Assembly (NCBI GenBank): GCA_002346545.1
Contig: DEAA01000035.1
Location: forward strand, 90,736-132,757
From: Acidobacteria bacterium UBA2994
GTDB taxonomy: Bacteria > Acidobacteriota > Vicinamibacteria > Vicinamibacterales > UBA8438
Length of the DNA stretch: 42,022 bases
Direction: 5' to 3'
Both the position numbers and the translations under genes were made by a program. The notes below the pieces were generated by a model that ran no database searches, had not been told where the DNA came from, and was given only the letters and a program-made list of their open reading frames with translations. Numbering within the stretch: position 1 is the first letter of the stretch; every line of letters begins with the position of its first letter. Of the stretch, positions 8,320 to 15,666 are shown in pieces.

Positions 8320-9435
8320 ATGGCCGTTCAACCGACACGCACTATCGACTTCGACCGCGCCAATGAAGTGGTCCAGCGGTTCCAGAAGGAGTCGACCAAG
8401 TGGCTCTATGGTCTCGACGATGCCGCGCGCATCCTGTCCTGGGCGTTCTTTACGCTGCTCCCCTACACGGACAAGCTTAGCCAGAGCAAGCTGCTCAGGC
8501 AGCCGCACGTCATGTTCAGGGGGCCGACCGGCACCGGGAAGACCGACCTGGTTAGCGCCTGCGCCATGGCGATCGACGCGAAGTTCGAACGGATCCAGGG
8601 GCTGCCGACCTACATGCCCGAGGACATCCTCGGCTACGAGACGATCGTCGAGGAGACCGACGGCAGCCGCAAGCTCGTCTTCAAACCGGGCAAGCTGATG
8701 GCCCACATCGTCCTCATTGACGAGGACAACCGGTTGTCAGGCAAAACCAAGGCGGCCGTGCTCGAGGGCATGGAGGAGAGCTCGGCCACTCTTAGCTCGG
8801 ACTACGGGAACCTGGCCGAGGGTAAGGTCTTGCCCCTCTTCCCGCTGTCCTGTGACTTCAGTGACATCACGGGACCCCGGTTCTTCATGGTCATTTGCAC
8901 CGAGAATATCTTCGGCGAGGAAGAAGGCACCTTCGCCAACCCTGTCGCGCAGCTCGACCGCACCACCATCTCCATCAATATGATGGACCCGGAGAGGGAA
9001 GAGGACGAGTACAACATCACCGCCGGCAACGTCGTGGGACGGAAGGTCGAGAAGCTGACCGATCTTTACGAGGTGCTCGATATTGCCCGTTATATCTACG
9101 ACAACGTCACGATGTCTGAATACGGGGCGCAGTACAAGGTCCGGCTCATCCGGAACACGCGTCCCCATCGGGTCCAGGGACGGGCCGCCCGGGCGGTGAA
9201 GGAGTATATCCGCGTCGGGATCTCGCCTCGTGTCCATTTTCACCTTGAGGCCGTGGCGCGGACGTTCGCCTTCTTCAACGGCGACCTGCAGGTCACGCCG
9301 GATCACATTAAGGAGGTCGCGGGGCCGGTGCTCGCCCACCGGCTGGTCCTGCGCGAAGGTATGGAGTTCTCCGTCGACAAGGACGAACTCTTGCAACAGA
9401 TCGTCCGCGACATGGAGGTTCCTCCTTGGAAGTAG
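8320..9435 (+). CDS. MoxR-family AAA+ ATPase (MxaR-like)
   Basis: A 371-residue cytoplasmic AAA+ ATPase. Walker A is GPTGTGKT (about 68-75) and Walker B is IVLIDEDNR (about 130-138), where the acidic pair is the MoxR form. Later come the sensor region FFMVICTEN and a helical lid. MoxR ATPases work with VWA-domain proteins as chaperones that fit metals or cofactors into target enzymes. The ATG at 8320 has GAGAGG about 6 bases upstream; the frame is open earlier but without a good ribosome site. It is the first gene of a tight six-gene set whose order equals mxaR-S-A-C-K-L, and its 3' end overlaps the DUF58 gene. The family is certain; the mxaR assignment rests on gene order. Confidence 0.9.
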   Translation: MAVQPTRTIDFDRANEVVQRFQKESTKWLYGLDDAARILSWAFFTLLPYTDKLSQSKLLRQPHVMFRGPTGTGKTDLVSACAMAIDAKFERIQGLPTYMPEDILGYETIVEETDGSRKLVFKPGKLMAHIVLIDEDNRLSGKTKAAVLEGMEESSATLSSDYGNLAEGKVLPLFPLSCDFSDITGPRFFMVICTENIFGEEEGTFANPVAQLDRTTISINMMDPEREEDEYNITAGNVVGRKVEKLTDLYEVLDIARYIYDNVTMSEYGAQYKVRLIRNTRPHRVQGRAARAVKEYIRVGISPRVHFHLEAVARTFAFFNGDLQVTPDHIKEVAGPVLAHRLVLREGMEFSVDKDELLQQIVRDMEVPPWK

Positions 9436-10343
9436 AGGAGGTCTACGCCAGGTTTCGTGACATCAAGCACGGGATCCGAGCGCGCAAGCCCTCCACGAGC
9501 ATCCACTTCGGCGAGCACAAGAGCGGGTTCAAGGGGGCCGGCTACGACATCGTCGGCGTCGATCAGTGGCGGCCGGGCCAGCCACTCAAGGACGTGGCCT
9601 GGAACCTGAGCATGCGCACGTATCCGGAGAAGCTGTTCCGGATCGAGCGGATGGAGCCCAAGGAGATGCGGACGCTCATCATCTGCGACCTCTCCTACTC
9701 GACGCTGTTTCAGGTATCCCAACGGTCCAACAAGGCACTGTTGATGTTGGATCTGCTGGGCAACATCGGGTTGACCCGGTCCAACGTGCGTGACCCGGTC
9801 GGGTTGCTCGGCTACTCGGATCGGATCGAGCTCTACATGAAGCCCAAGATGGGCAGCTCGCAGGTCTTTTACATGGCGCATCAGATCTTCGAGAAGCTGA
9901 AGCTCGAGCGGGAGTTCCCGTCGCGGCGTCCGGCGAATCTCAAGGTGGCCATCGATTTCATGCTGGCTAGACTGAAGATGCGGCACTCGGTCGTGGTGCT
10001 CACCGACCTGGTCGATCTCGTCAACGACCACGACGCAATCGACTTCAAGCTCCTCAGCACCGTGGCGGCGAAGCACGATATGATCGTGCTCATTCTGGAC
10101 GACCCCGAGGAGTTCTCGGTCAAGAGCCGCCTGGGTTACATCCGGATCTCGGATATGGAGACCGGCAAACAGACGGTGATCTCTGCCAGGAAGGCTGGAG
10201 CGATCCGTCGTCGGATCGAGGAGTCACGCGAAACGCTGCAATACAAGTTGAAGTATTGGGCGGGGATCGACTCGGTCGTGCTGACGCCAGAGAACCACAT
10301 CGAGGAGTTGCCCAAGTTCCTGATTTCTCGCACGGCTCGCTAG
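9426..10343 (+). CDS. DUF58-domain protein (MxaS-like)
   Basis: A 305-residue protein beginning at TTG 9426, overlapping the MoxR stop by 10 bases. GGAGG at 9414-9418, 7 bases upstream, supports this rare start. The DUF58 core is plain: GAGYDIVGVDQWRPGQ followed by KDVAWNLSMR near residues 38-60, then a VWA-like fold with LIICDLSYST and VVVLTDLVDL. DUF58 proteins are regular partners of MoxR ATPases, and MxaS of methylotrophs belongs here. No membrane helix is visible, so it is probably cytoplasmic or membrane-peripheral. The translational overlap suggests that MoxR and this protein are made in fixed ratio. The domain call is firm; the target is unknown. Confidence 0.88.
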   Translation: MEVEEVYARFRDIKHGIRARKPSTSIHFGEHKSGFKGAGYDIVGVDQWRPGQPLKDVAWNLSMRTYPEKLFRIERMEPKEMRTLIICDLSYSTLFQVSQRSNKALLMLDLLGNIGLTRSNVRDPVGLLGYSDRIELYMKPKMGSSQVFYMAHQIFEKLKLEREFPSRRPANLKVAIDFMLARLKMRHSVVVLTDLVDLVNDHDAIDFKLLSTVAAKHDMIVLILDDPEEFSVKSRLGYIRISDMETGKQTVISARKAGAIRRRIEESRETLQYKLKYWAGIDSVVLTPENHIEELPKFLISRTAR

Positions 10344-10381
10344 ATCGGACATCGATGACCAGGGATGGACAACCGGTGAAC

Positions 10382-11476
10382 ATGACACGCACGTCGGCGT
10401 TCGCACTTGCCTTCGCTCTGTTGCTTCCGACCAGCCTGCTGGCCCAGCCGCCTGACGCGATCGATGCGCCCATGGGCCCGGTGCGGGTCGAGACGCTCGA
10501 GCTGGAACCGACGGTGGTGAAGACCGGCGACCTCATCACCCAGCGGTATCGGGTGCGGTTCCCCGACCTGATCGACGATGGGCAGGAGATCATCGTGCTG
10601 GAGGATCGGGTGGCACCAGAGACCCTGCCGGTGCATCCCTTCGAGGGCGTTTCGCTGACGGTGGAGAAGACCCGCGTCGAGGACGAGCACATCTGGGACT
10701 TCATCTACGGGTTCAGGCTGGTTGACCCGAACAAGATGACCTACGTGCTCCCGAACTTCAGCTTCTACTACCTGGTGCGCGACCTCGGTGAAGATATCGA
10801 GGACGCCGAGGTGCAGCAGGTGGACGGTGGACAGGGGCTAGTGCGGTATGTCACCTCGGTGACCGACGAGCCACTGCTCGACATCCGCGACACGATCGAG
10901 CTGGGCAGCTTCGCCAATCAAGCGACCTTCTTCCGGACAATGGCCTGGACCGTCGCGCCGCTGCCGCTGGTGCTCTGGCTCGTCATGCTGGTTCGCTTGG
11001 CCCGCAAGCCGAAGGGTTTGTCGGTCGAGAAGCAGCAGGAAGAGGACGAGCTTGCCCAGATCGAGGCGCAGATTCCGATCCAGCCATCGATCTGGGAGGC
11101 GCGGCGGGCCGTGGGCCGGGCGCTGGGGGGGTTGCAGGATCTGCCGTCCGGCGCCGAAGGGGACCGAGTCCGCGAGGTCCAGCGAGGGTTGGTGTTGGCG
11201 CTTCGCGACTACCTGCAGGCCGACCTGTCGGACCTCAATTCGGGGGACACGGCGCTCGGCATCCAGCGGTTCGTGGCCGGTCTCGATGATGGCCACCGTA
11301 AGGAGGCACTGGCCGTGCTCACCGACTTCCTGGTGACGTACCAGCGAGGATTGGAGTTAGGCGCGCCGTCGGTCGACAACCCGTCGGCCGACGCGGACGC
11401 AATCTCGGGAGCCCTCGCCGACCTGCGGCCGCACGTCCGGCTGCTCAACTCGGTGAAGGGCATGTTCGGCGGCTAG
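10382..11476 (+). CDS. Exported, membrane-anchored protein (MxaA-like position)
   Basis: A 364-residue protein with a signal peptide (about 1-22, LLLPTSLLAQ). A periplasmic beta-rich domain of roughly 150 residues follows (VKTGDLITQRYRVRF resembles the BatD/MxaA-type start). One membrane helix (VAPLPLVLWLVMLVRLA) leads to a cytoplasmic tail of about 165 residues that starts with a charged coiled-coil-like stretch. In mxa operons this slot holds MxaA, required for calcium insertion into methanol dehydrogenase; in bat operons a BatD/DUF4381-type protein has a similar plan. ATG 10355 is an alternative start; 10382 is preferred because GGTGA lies just upstream and the signal peptide then begins properly. 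Gaps are 38 bases to DUF58 and 16 to the next gene. MxaA homology is inferred from plan and place. Confidence 0.7.
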   Translation: MTRTSAFALAFALLLPTSLLAQPPDAIDAPMGPVRVETLELEPTVVKTGDLITQRYRVRFPDLIDDGQEIIVLEDRVAPETLPVHPFEGVSLTVEKTRVEDEHIWDFIYGFRLVDPNKMTYVLPNFSFYYLVRDLGEDIEDAEVQQVDGGQGLVRYVTSVTDEPLLDIRDTIELGSFANQATFFRTMAWTVAPLPLVLWLVMLVRLARKPKGLSVEKQQEEDELAQIEAQIPIQPSIWEARRAVGRALGGLQDLPSGAEGDRVREVQRGLVLALRDYLQADLSDLNSGDTALGIQRFVAGLDDGHRKEALAVLTDFLVTYQRGLELGAPSVDNPSADADAISGALADLRPHVRLLNSVKGMFGG

Positions 11477-11492
11477 ACCTGCGAGCGATCTC

Positions 11493-12623
11493 ATGTTGAT
11501 GCCATGGAACGAGCTGGTCGCCTTCCTCGATAGCGGCTTTCGCGAGCTGCTCGAGACCGACTATGCCCAAGTGCGGTACGGCGATGTCGGTATGGCCGTG
11601 GCGCTGGCGGTGGCGGTCGGTGTGGTTCTCGCTCTGACGCTGGTGCGGCTAGCCTCGACCCGCAAGCGGCATGCGCGACAGCACTCTGGCCATCTCATCG
11701 AGGCGAGGCACCGGAAACGGCTTTGGGTCCGCGTGCTGCACACGGCGCCGAAGGTCTTGCTCGCAGCTGCGCTCGTCATGCTCGTCGTCTCGGTGGCCGA
11801 TCCGTTTCTTACTGCGACTGAGGAAGTGAGTGGGTCGGTCGAGTCGCGTGTGCGGATCGATCTCGTCGACACGTCGGGTTCGATGGCATGGGAGTTCCCT
11901 GATACGAACAAGTCGAAGGCCGAGGTGGCTCGAGACGCGCACCTCGAGTTTCTCGAGATGCGTCGTGAGAAGAACGACCGTGTGTCGCTCTGGTTGTTCT
12001 CGACCTATCCCTACATGGTGGATGACTTCGTCATGGACGACGAGCTCTACTACTACCAGGTCTGGGATGCGCCGTATGTGATGACCCAGCGGCTCGATAA
12101 GGCGATGGTGGTGCCGCGGGACAAGGTGCGGATTATTCCCGCCGAAGGGGACACCAACATCATCCGGCCGCTGCAGGACATCGTGAAGCACTTTGACCGG
12201 GACGAAGCGGTTCAAGGGCGCGGACGGAATCAGAATCGTGCCGTGCTCATCATCACCGATGCCGCGGTCGACGAGTTCCCGGATGCGGAGTTCGAAGAGC
12301 TTAGCAAGCGCAACATCGTCCCGTATTTGATCTACATCAACACGAGTGATGCCCGTACCGCGAGCTTCCTGAATCCGAGTGTGCCGCAGCTGGTGGCCCA
12401 GATTCAGGAGTATGGCGGCGACTACTTCGACGTCACCAGCGAGGACAGCCTGCTGCGCGCTTACCAGGCGATCGACGAGCGTGAAGCGGTGCGGGTCGAA
12501 CTGAAGCACCGTGCTCTGAGAGTGCCCATCTATTCCAGATTCCTACTCGTGGCTATGGGACTACTGGTAGTCGGGATACCGCTCGGATTCGTTTCGGAGC
12601 TGCTCTGGGGGACGACCCCCTAG
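11493..12623 (+). CDS. Membrane-anchored VWA-domain protein (MxaC-like)
   Basis: A 376-residue protein with two N-terminal membrane helices (about 33-52 and 87-104), a VWA domain and a C-terminal helix (about 350-368). The metal-ion-dependent adhesion site is intact: D126-T-S-G-S130, then T in EGDTN and D in LIITDAA. The domain should face the side where the MoxR complex acts. VWA proteins bind divalent metal and partner proteins, and in the mxa system MxaC and MxaL are the two VWA members. The Shine-Dalgarno is weak (GCGAG); ATG 11499 in the same frame is an alternative start. A G5/C5 hairpin overlaps the 3' end. Family certain, role inferred from the cassette. Confidence 0.86.
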   Translation: MLMPWNELVAFLDSGFRELLETDYAQVRYGDVGMAVALAVAVGVVLALTLVRLASTRKRHARQHSGHLIEARHRKRLWVRVLHTAPKVLLAAALVMLVVSVADPFLTATEEVSGSVESRVRIDLVDTSGSMAWEFPDTNKSKAEVARDAHLEFLEMRREKNDRVSLWLFSTYPYMVDDFVMDDELYYYQVWDAPYVMTQRLDKAMVVPRDKVRIIPAEGDTNIIRPLQDIVKHFDRDEAVQGRGRNQNRAVLIITDAAVDEFPDAEFEELSKRNIVPYLIYINTSDARTASFLNPSVPQLVAQIQEYGGDYFDVTSEDSLLRAYQAIDEREAVRVELKHRALRVPIYSRFLLVAMGLLVVGIPLGFVSELLWGTTP

Positions 12624-12659
12624 AATCGAGGAGTCAGGCCGGCTCAGCGGCCGGTCCTG
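12607..12659 (+). other. Two intercistronic hairpins in the mxa-like cassette
   Basis: A perfect G5-ACGA-C5 hairpin (12607-12620) ends at the last bases before the VWA stop. A second one follows at 12635-12659: CAGGCCGG pairs with CCGG(T)CCTG across an 8-base loop, with one bulged T. Neither has a U-run, so they are unlikely to be intrinsic terminators. They could protect or tune the mRNA between the first VWA gene and the small TM gene. Function is inference; the pairings are visible. Confidence 0.5.
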
Positions 12660-12669
12660 AACAGACGAC

Positions 12670-13335
12670 ATGCGACTGACAGACCTGCTCGACAAGGAAC
12701 ATTCCTTCCGTTATCTCATCGGCCTCGTGCTGGCGGTGGCGTTCTTCGTCGCCGTGTGGGTGCCGTCCCGCAGCCTGGCTGTGTTCTACGACAACCTGGA
12801 GGGGCTCAGCGATAGCGTGCAGCGCGCCGACTACGAGACCGCCGAGCAGCAACTCGCCGAGGTGTCAGCGTTCTACGAAGGGAGCCGCGCCTGGGGTGTC
12901 CAGCAGCTGGTTGACTCCTATCTCTTTCAGGATGCTTTCTTGCAGCAGGCGTCTTACAGCTATCTGACTGGCGACCTCCAGACGGTCGTGGACGATCTGT
13001 CTGATGAAGTGGACGATGCGCGGGCGTCGCATCTGCTCGCGAACGCGAAGTTCCTGCTGGCACGGGAGCGCTATCGCGCCATCGACGGTGAAGACCCGGA
13101 TGCCGCGCGTCTCAAGGAAGCCATCATCGTGGAGGTGATGGAGACCATCAACCCGGACTACGAGCGGGCGCTCCGGAGCGACCTCACCGACCGGTTCGAC
13201 TACAAGTGGAACTACGACTTGACCAGCAACCCCGAGGCGGTGCGTCGGGCCCTTGAGGCGCCCCGCGAGATCGAGCCGCCCGAGCTCGAGCAGATGAAGG
13301 GCGAGGGCACCCCGGTCCGCCGCCGCCGCGGCTGA
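12670..13335 (+). CDS. Small membrane-anchored protein (MxaK-like)
   Basis: A 221-residue protein with a short cytoplasmic start, one membrane helix (about 15-34, YLIGLVLAVAFFVAVWV) and an alpha-helical remainder with TPR-like character (EQQLAEVSAFYE, LANAKFLLARERYRAI). The C-terminus is basic (PVRRRRG). There is no recognisable enzyme motif. It lies between two VWA genes, exactly where MxaK stands in mxaRSACKL operons; MxaK is a similarly sized protein with an N-terminal helix. In bat operons the TPR proteins usually follow both VWA genes, so the mxa arrangement fits better. The start ATG 12670 has only a poor Shine-Dalgarno, behind the hairpin region. Assignment by size, topology and position only. 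Confidence 0.68.
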   Translation: MRLTDLLDKEHSFRYLIGLVLAVAFFVAVWVPSRSLAVFYDNLEGLSDSVQRADYETAEQQLAEVSAFYEGSRAWGVQQLVDSYLFQDAFLQQASYSYLTGDLQTVVDDLSDEVDDARASHLLANAKFLLARERYRAIDGEDPDAARLKEAIIVEVMETINPDYERALRSDLTDRFDYKWNYDLTSNPEAVRRALEAPREIEPPELEQMKGEGTPVRRRRG

Positions 13336-13370
13336 CCTTGAGACGGACTGCAGTCTGAGGAAGCCGAGCG

Positions 13371-14459
13371 GTGGACGCCATCACCAGCCTGTTCCGGGAC
13401 AGTGTCGAGTTCGCCAACCCGGAGTATCTGGCTATCGTGCCGATCGCTGGGCTGCTGCTGGCCTTCGGACTGGTCGTCTTTGCGCTCCGCTTGCAATTGA
13501 GACCGGCCCGCAGCGAAGGGTCGAACTACCCCCTGTTCGGTCACATTAAGTTCTGGTTCTTCGCGATTGCAGCACTCACGCTCGTGGCGGTGGCCGCCGC
13601 GAGGCCGTTCTGGGTCTACGGTGCGTCGAGCTTCAAGCGGGGCGACGTGGACGTCATCGTGGCGGTCGACGCCTCGGCCTCCATGTGGGTCAAGGACCTT
13701 GGTCCATCGCGACTCGACCTCGCCGTGCGGGAGGCGCTGAGTCTGTACACGCAAGACCTGCTGACGCCGGGCGACCGTACCGCCGTGTTCGTTTGGGGCA
13801 CCACGGCACTACGTCGGGTCCACCTGTCGTCCAACGCTGAACGGTTCGTGGAAGAGGTGGGGCGGATCGGTCCGCCGTTGACACTGTCTGGCGATGCGTT
13901 TCCCTGGGACAGCGACATCGCGACCGCGTTCGAGTCGATCTATCTGTCGCTCGACAATCAGGATCGGTTCGAGTCGGGTGAGGACGACTGGCAGCCCGAG
14001 GAGCGGAGCGACCGTCTGGTCCTGCTGTTCACCGACGGAGACTTTCTGATCGACGCCGAACAGCGGAGCCGTCTGGATATCGCTCTCGGTGAGTTCAACC
14101 GCCGGGGGCTCGCGATCTACCCGATCGGGATCGGGAGCCGGACTGGGGTCAACGTGGACACCGTGCTGCTCGACTACATTCGTGGTGTCGACTATGACGA
14201 GACGTTGGAGGCCGACCTCGACGGGCAGCGGACCCGGCTGGAGCAGGATGGCATCAACATGGTGGTGCAGCGCACTGGCGGGCGCACCTTTTCTATGGAC
14301 AGCCAGCAGCTCGAATCAGCCAACTTCCTCCGCAACGTGGTCGACAGCCACCGCAGTATCTCGTTCCAGCTCATCCCGTCCGACGATAAGCAGGAGGTCT
14401 GGCAGTGGGTGGTGATGCTGGCCATCCTGATGTTTGTCGTCGCCATGCTCCTGTATTGA
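13371..14459 (+). CDS. Membrane-anchored VWA-domain protein (MxaL-like)
   Basis: A 362-residue second VWA protein starting at GTG 13371, with AGGAAG about 8 bases upstream. It has two N-terminal membrane helices (about 20-40 and 60-77), then a VWA domain with an intact metal site D100-A-S-A-S104 and LLFTDGDF, and a C-terminal helix (about 343-362). It differs clearly from the first VWA protein, so it is not a recent duplicate. The pair matches MxaC and MxaL of methylotrophs, or BatA/BatB of the Bacteroides aerotolerance system. It is the last gene of the cassette; the channel-VOC fusion follows after 49 bases on the same strand. Confidence 0.86.
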   Translation: MDAITSLFRDSVEFANPEYLAIVPIAGLLLAFGLVVFALRLQLRPARSEGSNYPLFGHIKFWFFAIAALTLVAVAAARPFWVYGASSFKRGDVDVIVAVDASASMWVKDLGPSRLDLAVREALSLYTQDLLTPGDRTAVFVWGTTALRRVHLSSNAERFVEEVGRIGPPLTLSGDAFPWDSDIATAFESIYLSLDNQDRFESGEDDWQPEERSDRLVLLFTDGDFLIDAEQRSRLDIALGEFNRRGLAIYPIGIGSRTGVNVDTVLLDYIRGVDYDETLEADLDGQRTRLEQDGINMVVQRTGGRTFSMDSQQLESANFLRNVVDSHRSISFQLIPSDDKQEVWQWVVMLAILMFVVAMLLY

Positions 14460-14508
14460 TCCCCTCCGTTCGCGTCTCGGGCCAGCTTGCCCGCGATACA
14501 CTTCCGGC

Positions 14509-15666
14509 GTGAGTCTGAAGCGCATCGTCGAGGATACCGATACCTTCGCCGGTCGTCTCTTCGACGCCGTCGTGGTGGGGGTCATCCTTCTCACCATTGC
14601 CGCGTTCTCGATCGAGACCCTGCCGGATCTGTCACCGGAGACCCTAGAACTCCTTCGCCGCCTGGAAGTGTTCTCGGTGGTCGTGTTTACCATTGAATAT
14701 CTGCTCCGGTTACTGGTGGCGGACCGGAAGCTCACGTTCGTCTTCAGCTTCTTCGGCGTGGTCGACTTGCTGGCGATCTTGCCGTTCTATGTGGCGCTGG
14801 GGGTCGACTTGCGTTCGATCCGCGCGCTGCGGCTGTTCCGTCTGGCCCGCATCCTCAAACTGGCCCGCTACGGCGACGCGATGGCTAGGTTCCGACGGGC
14901 TGCCGTCCTCGTGCGCGAGGAACTGATCGCCTTTCTGGGCACCGCCATGGTGCTCATCTATCTGTCCGCGGTGGGCATCCATTACTTCGAGAACGCCGCT
15001 CAGCCGGAGACATTTGCGTCGGTCTTCGACAGTCTCTGGTGGGCGGTGGTCACCCTAACTACAGTCGGCTACGGAGACGCCTTCCCCGTGACGGCGGGCG
15101 GGCGTATGTTCACGTTCCTGGTTCTGATGGCGGGGCTGGGGGTGGTGGCGGTGCCGACCGGGCTCATCGCGTCCGCGCTCACGCGCGTGCGTGAGGAGGA
15201 GCAGGCAGAGAAGCGGGCTCTGGCAGCCGAGGAGAAGGTAGTTGCGGTGACCGAGACGGCGCTTTACGTCGCCGATCTCGGTCGGTCGGTTGAGTTCTAT
15301 CAGCGCGTGCTGGGCTTCACCCGCGCGATGGAGCCGATGGAGCGGATGGCGGCCCTCGACGTGGCCGAGAATCAAGTGCTGCTGTTATTCAAGCAGGGCG
15401 CGTCGGTCGAACCGACGGTGACGCCACATGGAACGATTCCGTCCTCGGACGGTCGCGGGCAGCAGCATCTAGCGTTCGGTATCCGCCCGGCCGATCTGGA
15501 CCGCTGGCGGTCGCGTCTTCACGACGCGGGTATCGAGATCGAGAGCGTAGTCGACTGGCCGGAGGGAGGTCGCAGTCTCTATTTGCGTGATCCCGATCGC
15601 CACGTGCTGGAGCTGAAGACGAGCACCTGGCGTGGTCGTCCCCTCGACTTCGGTGTGTCTCAATAA
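14509..15666 (+). CDS. Voltage-gated K+ channel fused to a C-terminal glyoxalase/VOC domain
   Basis: A 385-residue protein starting at GTG 14509. Residues 1-225 are a six-helix voltage-gated cation channel. S4 carries arginine or lysine at every third position (R102, R105, R108, R111, R114, K117, R120), and the pore holds the K+ selectivity filter TVGYGD (185-190). A charged helical linker (about 226-245, EEEQAEKRALAAEEK) leads to a vicinal-oxygen-chelate domain (about 247-374): ALYVADLGRSVEFYQRVLGF, then QQHLAFGI and DPDRHVLEL. By comparison with FosA/glyoxalase folds, H320 and E368 stand at metal-ligand positions, while the first ligand is Glu249 instead of His. The frame is unbroken. Bacterial Kv channels usually end in a coiled coil or a cytoplasmic regulatory domain; a VOC partner is unusual. 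Its stop overlaps the convergent TPR gene by 7 bases. Confidence 0.88.
   Translation: MSLKRIVEDTDTFAGRLFDAVVVGVILLTIAAFSIETLPDLSPETLELLRRLEVFSVVVFTIEYLLRLLVADRKLTFVFSFFGVVDLLAILPFYVALGVDLRSIRALRLFRLARILKLARYGDAMARFRRAAVLVREELIAFLGTAMVLIYLSAVGIHYFENAAQPETFASVFDSLWWAVVTLTTVGYGDAFPVTAGGRMFTFLVLMAGLGVVAVPTGLIASALTRVREEEQAEKRALAAEEKVVAVTETALYVADLGRSVEFYQRVLGFTRAMEPMERMAALDVAENQVLLLFKQGASVEPTVTPHGTIPSSDGRGQQHLAFGIRPADLDRWRSRLHDAGIEIESVVDWPEGGRSLYLRDPDRHVLELKTSTWRGRPLDFGVSQ

Noticed and set aside
8320..14459. Reading the cassette as a Bat aerotolerance operon
   Set aside because: Possible in part, but in bat operons the two VWA genes are usually adjacent and followed by TPR and BatD genes. Here a small TM protein separates them and the exported protein precedes both, as in mxaRSACKL. 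Not fully excluded.
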